The translations under genes were made by a program, and so were the position numbers. Below the pieces are notes generated by a model. It was given only the letters and a program-made list of their open reading frames with translations, was not told the DNA's origin and ran no database searches. Shown one piece after another: positions 15,999 through 24,889 of a stretch of 64,000 nt of DNA. The DNA lies in assembly GCF_016902575.1 (NCBI RefSeq), contig NZ_JACSNZ010000009.1, positions 1 to 64,000 of the forward strand, written 5' to 3'. Each line of letters starts with the position of its first letter. The stretch's first letter is position 1. Source of the DNA: Pseudoflavonifractor capillosus. GTDB taxonomy: Bacteria; Bacillota; Clostridia; Oscillospirales; Oscillospiraceae.

Positions 15999-17439
15999 AT
16001 GCACGGGGCAGACTGAAGGTAAATGTGGTCAGGCCGTCCTGACTGGTGCAGGTGATGGTCTCCCGGTGGCTGTTGAGGATGGTCTTGACGATATACAGAC
16101 CCAGTCCAACGCCGTCCCGGTTCTCACTGCGGGAGTGGTCAGCTTTGTGGAACCGGTCAAAAATGAGGGATAGCTCATCGGGGGGGATGGTCTTGCCCTG
16201 GTTGCTCACCGACACATTGGCCTTGGAGCCTTTGGGCACGATGGATAGGGAGAGGGTGCCTCCCTCCTGGGAGAACTTAATGGCATTGTCCAGCAGGTTG
16301 TAGCACACCTGGGTAATGGCATCCTGGTCGCCCCACACCATGACAGGCTCCTCGGGGACTTGGGTGTCCACCTCCAGGCGTTTCTGGGTGATCTTACCCT
16401 CCAGGCTCACCAGGGTACGCAGCATGGTCTCTCCCAGGTCAAACTGCTGCTGAGCGGCCCGCTCATCCGACTGCAGCCGGGACAGATCCAGCATAGAGCG
16501 CACCAGCCGGGACAGACGCCGGGTCTCCGAGGAGATGATGCGCAGATAATCCCGCTCTTTTTCCGGTGGTATGGTTCCATCCAGAATGCCGTCGGCAAAG
16601 CCGGCAATGGTGGTCATGGGGGTTTTCAGCTCATGGGAGACATTGGCGATGAACTCACTGCGCCGCTGTTCACTTTTGGACAGGGACTCAGCCATGGCGT
16701 TGAAGGCCTCGGCCAGCTCCCCAATCTCGTCCCGGCGGTTGCCCACGTCCACCCGCACATCCAGCTTGCCCAGACCGAACTGGCGGGCAGCAGCGGCGAT
16801 CTCCTTCATGGGCTTGGACTGGTGCATACTGGTCACCGAGCTGAGAATGGCGGCAATGAGAATGACGGCGCAGGCCACCACGATGAAAATGGCGGAGAGA
16901 TCCCGCCACATGGCGGTGATGTCTGAGGTGTTGGTGGACAAGAACACCAGTCCCTGTAAAAAGCCTCTGGACGTGGCAATGGGCAGGCCCACCATGAACC
17001 GGGAGCTGGAGTACAGCCCATTTAAGGTGGTCATCCCCTCATAAACCTGGTCATTGACCACGGCGTTGACGATATCCCGGGGCATATTCTGGGAGGCCAT
17101 GTTGTACAGTACCCGTTTGCCGTCGGTGGCAAAGAGAATGGTGCCTTCGTTGGTGGCTACGATGATGTGGGAGTCCGCCACCTGTGCAACCGTAGCGAGG
17201 TACTGCTGAAACTCTGCGGTGGTCCACACAGTGCTGCCGTTGCCGGTGGTGCTGGCCGCGTTTTCAGCGGCAAAGGAAGTATATTCCGCAATGTACTTGG
17301 CATTGCGTATGAGAGTATCCTGTTTTTCCTTTAACGTATACTGGTAGCTCAGGGCGGCAAAGGACGCCCCCAACAGGAGAAAGGACAACAAGACCATACC
17401 GGCCATGGTGGCAAATTGTCGGCCATACATGGATTTCAT
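15997..17439 (-). CDS. Sensor histidine kinase (PhoR/VicK type)
   Basis: A 480-residue protein. Two membrane segments (about 11-33 and 182-203) flank an extracellular sensor of about 145 residues. A HAMP domain follows (about 205-255), then HisKA with phospho-acceptor H269 (NVSHELKTP) and HATPase_c with N, G1 and G2 boxes (NLLDNAIKF, GVGLGLYIV). It phosphorylates the response regulator encoded 36 bases upstream. AGGAGGTG precedes the ATG. Adjacency to htrA suggests an envelope-stress role, which is inference. Confidence 0.9.
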   Translation of the reverse strand: MKSMYGRQFATMAGMVLLSFLLLGASFAALSYQYTLKEKQDTLIRNAKYIAEYTSFAAENAASTTGNGSTVWTTAEFQQYLATVAQVADSHIIVATNEGTILFATDGKRVLYNMASQNMPRDIVNAVVNDQVYEGMTTLNGLYSSSRFMVGLPIATSRGFLQGLVFLSTNTSDITAMWRDLSAIFIVVACAVILIAAILSSVTSMHQSKPMKEIAAAARQFGLGKLDVRVDVGNRRDEIGELAEAFNAMAESLSKSEQRRSEFIANVSHELKTPMTTIAGFADGILDGTIPPEKERDYLRIISSETRRLSRLVRSMLDLSRLQSDERAAQQQFDLGETMLRTLVSLEGKITQKRLEVDTQVPEEPVMVWGDQDAITQVCYNLLDNAIKFSQEGGTLSLSIVPKGSKANVSVSNQGKTIPPDELSLIFDRFHKADHSRSENRDGVGLGLYIVKTILNSHRETITCTSQDGLTTFTFSLPRA

Positions 17440-17475
17440 GGGTAGGACACCTCCTGGTCTGTGGTGTAGAAGCGG

Positions 17476-18159
17476 TTAGCTGTTGGATTCGAATTTATAA
17501 CCCACACCCCAAACCGTCTTTAGGCTCCACTTGTCGCTGACTCCCTCCAGCTTCTCACGCAGACGCTTGATGTGCACATCCACCGTGCGGCTGTCGCCGA
17601 AGTAGTCAAAGCCCCACACCTCGTCCAGCAGTTGGTTGCGGGTGAATACCCGGTTGGGGGCGGAGGCCAGGTGGTAGAGGAGCTCCAGCTCTTTGGGGGG
17701 AGTGTCCACCCGCTTGCCATCTACCAGCAGCTCGTAGGAGTCCAGATTGATGACCAGCTTGTCAAAGCTCAGTCGCTTTTCCGTCTGTTCCTCCTCGCCA
17801 TACCGGCGCAGCACGGCGTGGACCCGGGCCAAGACCTCTTTCATCTCAAAGGGCTTGGTGATATAGTCGTCTGCGCCCAGCTCCAGGCCGTTGACCTTGT
17901 CCTCCAGCTCGCCCTTGGCGGTGAGCATGATGATGGGTACCTTGGAGCTTTCCCGGATCTTGCGGCAGATGGACCAGCCGTCCATGCCGGGGAGCATGAT
18001 GTCCAGCATCACCAGGTCGGGCTGGAACTGGTGAAACTTCTCCAAGCCCTCCAGGCCGTCGTTGGACACCTGGCAGTCCATAGACTCCTTTTCCAGATAC
18101 AGACGCATGAGGTCTGCGATATTTTTGTCGTCTTCTACGATGAGCACTTTACGGGGCAT
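17476..18159 (-). CDS. OmpR/PhoB-family response regulator
   Basis: A 227-residue protein. The receiver domain (about 1-120) has the acidic pocket (VEDD), phospho-acceptor D53 (VMLDIMLPG) and K105 in ITKPFE. The winged-helix effector domain (about 130-225) has the family recognition helix (SRTVDVHIKRLREKL). ATG 18159 gives a workable spacing from AAAGG; TTG/GTG codons just upstream are alternatives. It is the first gene of the response regulator-kinase-htrA-birA-niaR series on the minus strand, and a TATAAT-like box lies near 18220. Confidence 0.92.
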   Translation of the reverse strand: MPRKVLIVEDDKNIADLMRLYLEKESMDCQVSNDGLEGLEKFHQFQPDLVMLDIMLPGMDGWSICRKIRESSKVPIIMLTAKGELEDKVNGLELGADDYITKPFEMKEVLARVHAVLRRYGEEEQTEKRLSFDKLVINLDSYELLVDGKRVDTPPKELELLYHLASAPNRVFTRNQLLDEVWGFDYFGDSRTVDVHIKRLREKLEGVSDKWSLKTVWGVGYKFESNS

Positions 18160-18260
18160 AGCCAACACCCTTTCTTTGATATCGAGGGGGTTCCTCGTGA
18201 AATTTTGTGATAGCTGTATTATAACTCATTTTATGGGGAATTGGATAAGAATTTGTAAAT

Positions 18261-19430
18261 TTACCCCACGTAAGAACGATCCACGTGAATGACGGGGTTG
18301 TAAGAGGGGTCTTCGTTATGCAGGGCCTGGGCCAGAGACTCCTTGACCTGCTGGGGCGGGAGGGACACATCGTAGGGGATCACCAGGTCAAAAATCAGAT
18401 TGGTGTACAAGGGTCCGGCGGTGATGCGGAAGTCGTGGATGGACAGATTGGGATGAATGTCCTTGGCCAGCTGGGCGGTGAGTGCTCTCAGCTGTTCCAC
18501 CTGAGGATTTCCAATCTGCACCGGATCCATGTGGATGACTGCCTCGATCTGGAACCGCTCTCCCAGCTCGCGCTCGATGTGGTCGATGATGTCGTGGACT
18601 TCCATCACATCCGCCTGGGCGGACACCTCGGCATGGACGCTCATCATCCGGCGTCCGGGGCCGTAGTCGTGGATGATGAGATCATGAATGCCCACCACCC
18701 GCTGGTGCTCCAAAATAAGGGCCTGGATCTGATTTACCATCTCCGGGTCAGGGGCAGTGCCCAGCAGGGGGTCAATGGTGTCCTTAGCGGAAGACCAGCC
18801 GGCCTTGAGAATGAACACTGCCACCAGAAGGCCCAGCCACCCGTCCAGCTGCAAGCTGGTCACATGGGTGATACCCAGGCCCAGCAGCACGGTGGAAGTG
18901 GCCAGAGCGTCGGAGCGGGAGTCCGTGGCGATGGCCCGCAGAGTCTCGGACTGGATGCGATTGCCCAGAGCGCTGTTGAACCAGCCCATCCACAGCTTTA
19001 CCAGAATGGAGACTACCAAGATGATACCGCTCAGTGCGGTGAGTTGGGTGACCTGGGGGTGTAAAATCTTTTCCAGGGAGCTTTTGCCCAGCTCCACCCC
19101 CACCAACAGGATGAGCAGGGACACCAGCAGGCCGGAGAGGTACTCCATGCGCCCGTGGCCAAAGGGGTGGTCGGCATCCGGTTTTTGTCCAGCCAGGCGG
19201 AACCCCACCAGGGTCACCACCGAGGAGGCGGCATCTGAGAGGTTGTTAAAGGCGTCTGCGGTGACGGAAATGGCACCTGTGAGCAGTCCAGCCGCCAATT
19301 TTCCGGCAAAAAGCAGCAGATTCAGGGCAATGCCCACACTACCGGCAAAGACTCCGTACTGTCGGCGCACCACAGGATCTTTGGTCTGGGTATGGTTGGG
19401 AATGAAACGATGAAGGATGATATCCAACAA
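18261..19430 (-). CDS. Cation diffusion facilitator, probable Mn2+ exporter
   Basis: A 389-residue protein with six predicted membrane segments in the first 215 residues and a long cytosolic tail. Metal site A reads N62-x3-D66 (AFNNLSDAAS) in TM2 and D170-x3-D174 (TDSRSD) in TM5. The lack of H-x3-D argues against zinc and fits manganese-type CDF proteins. HPFGHGR (88-94) is typical. The tail carries two dimerisation-like domains (about 215-290 and 310-385). TTG 19430 is the start, with AGGAGG eight bases upstream. Proton-coupled export of Mn2+ is inferred; Fe2+ or Co2+ cannot be excluded. Confidence 0.8.
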   Translation of the reverse strand: MLDIILHRFIPNHTQTKDPVVRRQYGVFAGSVGIALNLLLFAGKLAAGLLTGAISVTADAFNNLSDAASSVVTLVGFRLAGQKPDADHPFGHGRMEYLSGLLVSLLILLVGVELGKSSLEKILHPQVTQLTALSGIILVVSILVKLWMGWFNSALGNRIQSETLRAIATDSRSDALATSTVLLGLGITHVTSLQLDGWLGLLVAVFILKAGWSSAKDTIDPLLGTAPDPEMVNQIQALILEHQRVVGIHDLIIHDYGPGRRMMSVHAEVSAQADVMEVHDIIDHIERELGERFQIEAVIHMDPVQIGNPQVEQLRALTAQLAKDIHPNLSIHDFRITAGPLYTNLIFDLVIPYDVSLPPQQVKESLAQALHNEDPSYNPVIHVDRSYVG

Positions 19431-19567
19431 GGGAACTACCTCCTATGCGAATAATTAACACCCTATTATACACAATAGCGAGGAATAAGGCAACGCAAAC
19501 TCCCACCCCCGGCACTGGGGGCAAAAAACTCCCCTGAACTTCAATTTGACGAGGCCCGTCACGACAG

Positions 19568-19598
19568 CAAAACCCCCGAGCCGAAGCCCGGGGGTTTA
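19568..19598 (-). terminator. Terminator of the perR-rubrerythrin operon
   Basis: On the minus strand AAACCCCCGGGC, loop TTCG, GCTCGGGGGTTTT. It begins a few bases after the rubrerythrin stop. Confidence 0.8.
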
Positions 19599-19605
19599 GG
19601 AAATC

Positions 19606-20193
19606 TTACTTGAAGTAACGCTCCAGCAGACCCTTCAGAGCCTTGCCGTGGCGGGCCTCGTCGCGAGCCATCTCGTGGACGGTGTCGTGGATGGCGTCCA
19701 GGCCGTTCTTCTTGGCGCAGATGGCCAGATCCATCTTGCCCTGGGTGGCGCCGAACTCGCAGTCCACACGCCAAGCCAGGTTGGCCTTGGTGGAGTTCTT
19801 CATGTTGGGCTCCAGCTCCTCGCCCAGCAGCTCGGCGAACTTAGCGGCGTGCTCAGCCTCCTCATAGGCGGCCTTCTCCCAGTACAGACCCACCTCGGGG
19901 TAGCCCTCACGGTGAGCAATACGGGCCATGCACAGATACATACCAACCTCGGAGCACTCGCCGGTGAAGTTGGCCATGAGCTGCTCACGGATGTAAGCCT
20001 TATCCTCGTCGCTGATGTCGGGGTTGTTCTTCACGGTCTTGGCGTAGATGCCGTACTCGTGCTCGGCAGCCAGCTTCAGCTCGCCGGTCTGCTCAATGAA
20101 CTTGGAGCCGGGGACGTGGCAGACGGGGCACTCGGCGGGAGCGGTCTCTCCCTCGTGAATGTAACCGCAGACAGGGCAAATCCATTTCTTCAT
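19606..20193 (-). CDS. Reverse rubrerythrin (NADH peroxidase component)
   Basis: A 195-residue protein with an N-terminal rubredoxin-type Fe(Cys)4 site (C6, C9, C22, C25) before the ferritin-like four-helix diiron domain (about 45-190; [33 protein letters not shown]). This domain order defines reverse rubrerythrins of anaerobes, which reduce H2O2 and scavenge O2. Its ATG overlaps the perR stop (ATGA), so PerR and its presumed target form one operon. Confidence 0.92.
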   Translation of the reverse strand: MKKWICPVCGYIHEGETAPAECPVCHVPGSKFIEQTGELKLAAEHEYGIYAKTVKNNPDISDEDKAYIREQLMANFTGECSEVGMYLCMARIAHREGYPEVGLYWEKAAYEEAEHAAKFAELLGEELEPNMKNSTKANLAWRVDCEFGATQGKMDLAICAKKNGLDAIHDTVHEMARDEARHGKALKGLLERYFK

Positions 20194-20600
20194 GATGTAA
20201 TCTCCTTCGTTAATTTAGATTTTTTGCAGGCCTGACACAGGCCTTTGACGTGAACCTCATAGCTTTCTGCTTCGAACCCAAACTGTTTGCTGCATTCCTC
20301 CACATACCCCTGGGTGGGAGGGCTGGGAGGCAGGTCGATGACCGACCCGCAGCAGGTACACACAAAGTGTGCGTGGGGACTCACATCCCCGTCATACCGC
20401 TCTTGCCCGTTGACCGTACCCACCCGCTTGATGAGCCCGTGCTCACACAGCTGGTTGAGGTTGCGGTACACCGTGCCCAGACTCAGGTCAGGGTACACGG
20501 GCCGGAGCTGCTGAAAGACCCAGTCTGCCGAGGGGTGGCAGTCGGTGCTTCGCAGCAGGTCCAGCATGGCGTCACGCTTCACACTGCGTCTGCAAATCAT
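20190..20600 (-). CDS. perR: Fur-family peroxide regulator PerR
   Basis: ATG 20600 has GAGGTG seven bases upstream; the longer frame has no support. It encodes 136 residues: a winged-helix domain (about 1-80; [29 protein letters not shown]) and a C-terminal dimer/metal domain with H-A-H, two C-x2-C structural zinc pairs (CTCC, CQAC) and a regulatory site. PerR senses H2O2 through Fe-catalysed histidine oxidation. Coupling to reverse rubrerythrin supports PerR over Fur or Zur. No complete PerR box is visible, so autoregulation is unproven. Confidence 0.85.
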   Translation of the reverse strand: MICRRSVKRDAMLDLLRSTDCHPSADWVFQQLRPVYPDLSLGTVYRNLNQLCEHGLIKRVGTVNGQERYDGDVSPHAHFVCTCCGSVIDLPPSPPTQGYVEECSKQFGFEAESYEVHVKGLCQACKKSKLTKEITS

Positions 20601-20637
20601 CGCTGTCACCTCACTAACAGGAACTGTTCTTGATAAG

Positions 20638-20666
20638 AGAATACCACAGGGGGTGGTGTTTGTAAA
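20638..20666 (-). promoter_or_regulatory. Sigma-A promoter of perR-rubrerythrin
   Basis: On the minus strand TTTACA (20666-20661), a 17-base spacer and TATTCT (20643-20638), 38 bases before the perR start. Confidence 0.6.
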
Positions 20667-20877
20667 GAGGAAAATTGAGATTTCTTGAAAAATTTTTGAA
20701 AGCCATAGTAGGGGAGATAACACCTATGTGATACATTATAATAAGAGAAGAGGGAAAGCAAAAAGCCAGGGTAGACCTTACGATCTATCCTAGCTTTGTA
20801 TCGTATCGATGTCAGTAGGACATGGGGCCCCACAGGGTGGGGCGGCTTTGCTGCCCCGAGCATTGAAATGAGCCTGT

Positions 20878-20931
20878 GGCGTACCAAAATAAAAGCACCT
20901 GCAAAAGCAGGTGCTTTTATTTTGGTACGCC
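20878..20931. terminator. 25-bp perfect palindrome containing the tRNA-Arg 3' end and terminator
   Basis: GGCGTACCAAAATAAAAGCA and the next five bases (20878-20902), loop AAAA, and the exact complement (20907-20931). The right arm includes the last bases of the tRNA and its CCA. The inner part acts as the tRNA terminator. Copying of the tRNA end onto the far arm goes beyond what a terminator needs. Between 20724 and 20877 another imperfect hairpin (20765-20795) is visible but no gene. Confidence 0.75.
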
Positions 20932-20999
20932 CGAAGGGACTCGAACCCCCAACATTCAGAACCGGAATCTGACGCTCTATCCAATTGAACTACGGGCGC
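20923..20999 (-). tRNA. tRNA-Arg (anticodon CCG)
   Basis: The minus strand folds as a cloverleaf: acceptor GCGCCCG with CGGGCGT, D-arm region AGTTCAATTGGATAGAGC, anticodon loop TTCCGGT (CCG), T-arm GGGGG-TTCGAGT-CCC-type, discriminator A and encoded CCA. It is 77 bases long and decodes CGG. Confidence 0.93.
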
Positions 21000-21016
21000 A
21001 TCTTGAATGCTAAAGT

Positions 21017-21045
21017 AGTATAGCAGATAATTCCGCCTTTGTAAA
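21017..21045 (-). promoter_or_regulatory. Promoter of tRNA-Arg
   Basis: On the minus strand TTTACA (21045-21040), a 17-base spacer and TATACT (21022-21017), ending 17 bases before the mature tRNA 5' end. Confidence 0.7.
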
Positions 21046-21194
21046 GGAGAAAATAAAAAATAACTGGAAGAGGGTGAAATAGGCATAGGCAAGGGGAGGG
21101 GATTGTGGTATCATACTATAATGGTAAGAGATAGACTCCCTTCCAACGGCTGAGCAGGGGGAGGGATGTTCGGAAAAGAAATGAGGTTGAAACG

Positions 21195-22565
21195 GTGAAG
21201 AGACGAGTATTTCGCGGTGTGGGTCTGTGTGCCCTGCTGCTTTTGCTGTCGTTGAGCTTGTGTGGATGTATGTTTGAGCAGGCGGAGGGGCTGTATGCCC
21301 TGCCCATTTTGCCTGAGGAATATGCGCAGTTACAGAGTACCATCCAGAACGTCATGGATCAGCAGGGGGCGGAATATGCCACCATCAGTTCGGGCAGCAA
21401 CACCTCCACGGTACAGCTGCTTGATCTCAATGACGACGGACAGCAGGAAATGGCGGCGGTGTTCCTCCGGGTGACCTCGGCAGAGGAGAAACCTTTGCGG
21501 GTGTGCCTGTTCCGCAAGGGTGCAGACAACAATTATCGCCTGACCTATGTGGTGGAAGGGGATGGAACTTCCATTAACTCGGTCTCTTATGAGGATGTCA
21601 CCGGGGATGGGACGCTGGATCTGGTTGTCTCCTGGCAGATGAGCAGCAAGGTACATATTCTCTCTGCCTATGCGCTGCTGGATGCCGGAGTGAGTGAGCT
21701 GATGAGCACGACCTATAATGAGAGCTACTTGGTAACAGACTTGGACAAGGATGGCACCAAGGAGATCGTGGTCTGCCACCAGGACAGCACCGGAGAGGGG
21801 GTAAACCTGGCCGAGCTGTATGACTATAACGGCGGTGTGATGACCATGGCTTCCTCCACCCGCCTGTCCAGTGGGATCTACGGGATCTATTCCATGGTGG
21901 ACGGGAAGCTGTCCAACGGGGCTCCGGCGGTGTTTGCATCCTCGCTGTTTTCAGGCGGAGTGCTCACTGACGTGATGACCATAAAAAATGGAAAGCTGCA
22001 CAACGTCACCTTGAATGCCGAGGCGGGATACAGCCAGGCAACGACTCGGGTGGATACCGGTGTTGCCCTGTCTGACATCAACAAGGATGGGGTGCTGGAG
22101 ATTCCCATCACCAGGATGCTGCCCAGCCTTAAAGAGGAAGAAGAAGCGGGTGAGTCGGTGGTGTACTGGTGTCAAGTGGACCAGGGCGGCACCCTTGCGG
22201 TGAGCTGTGTGACCTACCATTGCCAATCGGATGGATGGTACCTGGTGCTGCCGGACAACTGGCCGGAAAATATCACCGTGGCCCGTGACGATACCCTCAG
22301 CCATCGGGGGGAGCGGTCTGTGGTATTCTACTATTATCCTGGCGATGAAGACACCGAGCCGGAGCCGTTTTTGACCATCTACCGCCTGACTGGAAGCAAC
22401 CGTCAGGCCAGAGCCATGCTGCCAGGCCGAGTGATCTTGTACAGTGACAGTACAACGATATACGCCGCCTCTTTGCAGGAGGACGTATGGGACTGCAAGC
22501 TGGAGACCAAGGATCTTGCGCCCCGGTTCTTCCTCATTACAACGGAATGGGCCAGCGAGTCATAA
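21195..22565 (+). CDS. Lipoprotein with FG-GAP-like repeats, TCS-associated
   Basis: The GTG start is preceded by GAGG. It encodes 456 residues with a type II signal peptide and lipobox LSLCGC (Cys about 25), so the protein is anchored outside the membrane. Repeated acidic loops (DLNDDGQQE, DVTGDGTLDL, DLDKDGTKEI, DINKDGVLEI) look like calcium-binding beta-propeller (VCBS/FG-GAP) blades. It begins an operon with a response regulator (14 bases downstream) and kinase, so it may act as an extracytoplasmic accessory sensor. That role is inference; no enzyme motif is visible. Confidence 0.8.
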   Translation: MKRRVFRGVGLCALLLLLSLSLCGCMFEQAEGLYALPILPEEYAQLQSTIQNVMDQQGAEYATISSGSNTSTVQLLDLNDDGQQEMAAVFLRVTSAEEKPLRVCLFRKGADNNYRLTYVVEGDGTSINSVSYEDVTGDGTLDLVVSWQMSSKVHILSAYALLDAGVSELMSTTYNESYLVTDLDKDGTKEIVVCHQDSTGEGVNLAELYDYNGGVMTMASSTRLSSGIYGIYSMVDGKLSNGAPAVFASSLFSGGVLTDVMTIKNGKLHNVTLNAEAGYSQATTRVDTGVALSDINKDGVLEIPITRMLPSLKEEEEAGESVVYWCQVDQGGTLAVSCVTYHCQSDGWYLVLPDNWPENITVARDDTLSHRGERSVVFYYYPGDEDTEPEPFLTIYRLTGSNRQARAMLPGRVILYSDSTTIYAASLQEDVWDCKLETKDLAPRFFLITTEWASES

Positions 22566-22579
22566 AGGAGTGAGTGAGC

Positions 22580-23269
22580 ATGAGAAAAGTTTTGGTTTTG
22601 GAGGATGAATCCAACATTCGCAGTTTTGTGGTCATCAACCTCAAGCGTGCGGGGTATGAGACCATTGAGGCGGGCACCGGCGAGGAGGCACTGGAACAGA
22701 TTGCCCGCAACCCGGACATTCGGGTTGCCCTGCTGGACATTATGCTGCCCGGGGAGATGGACGGCTTTGAGGTGTGCCGCCGCATCCGGGCGGGAAACGC
22801 CCAGATCGGCATCATTATGCTCACTGCCCGAACCCAGGAAATGGACAAGGTCACGGGCCTGATGACCGGGGCAGACGACTATGTGACCAAGCCCTTTTCC
22901 CCCGCTGAGCTTACCGCCCGGGTGGACGCTCTGTATCGCCGCACAGGAGGGGAGCCAGCCCGGGAATCTGACGAGATCCACCAGCCGCCCTTCCTGCTCA
23001 ACACCCGCAACCGCACCTTGGAGAAAAATGGACAGCGGGTGAAGCTGACCCAGGTGGAATATTCCATTGTCAAGCTGTTCATGGACAACCCGGGCAAGGC
23101 CCTGGCCCGGGAGGAGATCCTGGATGCCGTATGGGGCAAGGACTACATCGGAGAGCTGAAAATTGTGGACGTCAATATCCGTCGCCTGCGTATCAAGCTG
23201 GAGGATGACCCCCAAAGTCCCACCTATATCAATACTGTGTGGGGGTTTGGCTACAAGTGGGGCTGTTAA
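22580..23269 (+). CDS. OmpR-family response regulator
   Basis: ATG 22580 has AAGGAG nine bases upstream; an in-frame GTG at 22574 is too close to the SD. It encodes 229 residues. The receiver domain has LEDE, D53 (ALLDIMLPG) and K-P (VTKPFS). The DNA-binding winged helix (about 130-228) ends with the usual NTVWGFGYKW. It shares the operon with the upstream lipoprotein and the kinase 30 bases downstream. Confidence 0.92.
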   Translation: MRKVLVLEDESNIRSFVVINLKRAGYETIEAGTGEEALEQIARNPDIRVALLDIMLPGEMDGFEVCRRIRAGNAQIGIIMLTARTQEMDKVTGLMTGADDYVTKPFSPAELTARVDALYRRTGGEPARESDEIHQPPFLLNTRNRTLEKNGQRVKLTQVEYSIVKLFMDNPGKALAREEILDAVWGKDYIGELKIVDVNIRRLRIKLEDDPQSPTYINTVWGFGYKWGC

Positions 23270-23299
23270 TGGGCGATGGAATCATGGAGAGGATATAAG

Positions 23300-24763
23300 A
23301 TGATATGGAAGAACATCCCTTTTGTGAAGCGCAAGCATGAGGGACAGGAAGATAAAAAAACAGTGCGCCGGGGCGTACTGCGCCGCCGCTGGCTGGTAAA
23401 CACCCTGGTGACCACCTTTGCCATTGTGGCCATTGCGGTGTCCGCCTTTTCTCTGTCCATCTATAATTACTATTTGGCCACCATTTTGGCCACCCTGGAG
23501 AGCAAGGCCCAGACGGCGGCAGGAATGTTTCAGAATTACACCGAGACCACCTATCTCTACGCTGCCCGGCAATTCATCAACCAGTTTGAGGAGAAGACCA
23601 CCATTGAGGTGCAGTTTCTCACCCCTGATGGGGAGGTGCTCATGACATCGCTTATGGACATTTCCGGCGCTACCCCCCAGGGCCAGGATATTCCCGATGC
23701 CATCAAGACCCAGGAGCTGTCCACTTGGCGAGGGGAGGATACCTCCACGAGAGACTATGTGATGGCCGCCTCCGCCCCCATTGTGTACAACGGCTCGGTG
23801 GTGGGTGTGGTGCGCTTGGTCACCTCTCTGCGGCTGCTTCAGGCACAGATGCTGAAAGTGGTGGGTGTGAGTGTGCTGGTGGGTATGGTCATCATTGCCC
23901 TCATGGTGTTCTACGCCTCCTATTTCATCCGCATGATTTTGGAGCCTGTGACCCGAGTCACGGAGACCGCCAAGCGCATTGCCGCTGGCAGCTACGGGGT
24001 GCAGATGGAGGTGCGTGGAGACGACGAGATGGGCCAGCTGGTGGATGCCATCAACGACATGTCCCTCAAGATCGACCAGGCGGAGAAGACGCAATCTGAG
24101 TTTATCTCCTCGGTGTCTCACGAGCTGCGTACCCCTCTCACCGCCATCAACGGCTGGGCAGAGACCCTGTATAACGGCGAGGTGCGGGACGCTGAGGACG
24201 TGAAGAAGGGCATGGGTATCATTGTCTCCGAGGCCCGACGCCTGACCAACATGGTGGAGGAACTGCTGGAGTTTTCCCGCATCGAGACAGGGCGGTTCAA
24301 CCTGTCCGTGGAGCCCATCGACATCAAGGCAGAACTGGAAGATGCCGTGTATACCTACCGGGAATTTTTCCGCCGCAAGGGTCTGGAGCTGGAATACATC
24401 GAGTGTGAAGAGGAGTTCCCCCCCATCAGCGGCGACCCGGAACGGCTGCGCCAGGTATTCTGCAACCTGCTGGACAATGCAGACAAGCACGGCGGCTCCG
24501 GCGGCAAGGTGGACGTGTCCATCCACCCCGAGGGCAACGTGGTGGCCATCCGGGTGCGGGACTACGGCCCCGGTGTGCCTGAAGAGGAGCTGCCCTATGT
24601 GAAGTACAAGTTCTACAAGGGCTCGTCCAAGGCCAGAGGCTCCGGCATCGGCCTTGCGGTGTGCGAGGAGATCGTTACCTGTCATGGAGGTACCCTGGAG
24701 ATTGAAAACGCCATAGGCGGCGGGTGCGTAGTCACCCTGCGTCTACCCATGACCGTGGAATAA
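23300..24763 (+). CDS. Sensor histidine kinase
   Basis: ATG 23300 is chosen for GGAGAGGA six bases upstream; ATG 23276 is the longer option. It encodes 487 residues. A basic N-terminus precedes TM1 (about 33-62), an extracellular domain (about 63-185), TM2 (about 187-212), HAMP (about 213-262), HisKA with H274 (SSVSHELRTP) and HATPase_c (NLLDNADKH, GSGIGLAVCEE). It pairs with the preceding regulator. No terminator is visible before the next operon promoter. Confidence 0.9.
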   Translation: MIWKNIPFVKRKHEGQEDKKTVRRGVLRRRWLVNTLVTTFAIVAIAVSAFSLSIYNYYLATILATLESKAQTAAGMFQNYTETTYLYAARQFINQFEEKTTIEVQFLTPDGEVLMTSLMDISGATPQGQDIPDAIKTQELSTWRGEDTSTRDYVMAASAPIVYNGSVVGVVRLVTSLRLLQAQMLKVVGVSVLVGMVIIALMVFYASYFIRMILEPVTRVTETAKRIAAGSYGVQMEVRGDDEMGQLVDAINDMSLKIDQAEKTQSEFISSVSHELRTPLTAINGWAETLYNGEVRDAEDVKKGMGIIVSEARRLTNMVEELLEFSRIETGRFNLSVEPIDIKAELEDAVYTYREFFRRKGLELEYIECEEEFPPISGDPERLRQVFCNLLDNADKHGGSGGKVDVSIHPEGNVVAIRVRDYGPGVPEEELPYVKYKFYKGSSKARGSGIGLAVCEEIVTCHGGTLEIENAIGGGCVVTLRLPMTVE

Positions 24764-24786
24764 TGAAACAAATGTACGAAAAGCCC

Positions 24787-24815
24787 TTGTCAATTTTCCC
24801 GGCATCTGCTAAGAT
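24787..24815 (+). promoter_or_regulatory. Promoter of the yqhQ-recA operon
   Basis: TTGTCA (24787-24792), a 17-base spacer and TAAGAT (24810-24815), 75 bases before yqhQ. A hairpin (ATGCCGG/CCGGCAT, near 24854-24873) lies in the leader. No LexA-type operator is seen. Confidence 0.6.
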
Positions 24816-24889
24816 GTTCTGTGAAGTGACAACGGGGAGATATATGATGAGAACATGCCGGTATTCCCCGGCATAAAGGAGTTTGTCCC

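Noticed and set aside
20724-20800. PerR box around ATTATAATAAG near 20735
   Set aside because: Only half of the expected palindrome is present and it lies about 70 bases upstream of the perR promoter; not called.
23282-24685. 467-codon minus-strand frame opposite the histidine kinase
   Set aside because: His/Gly-rich shadow product; the plus strand has complete kinase motifs.
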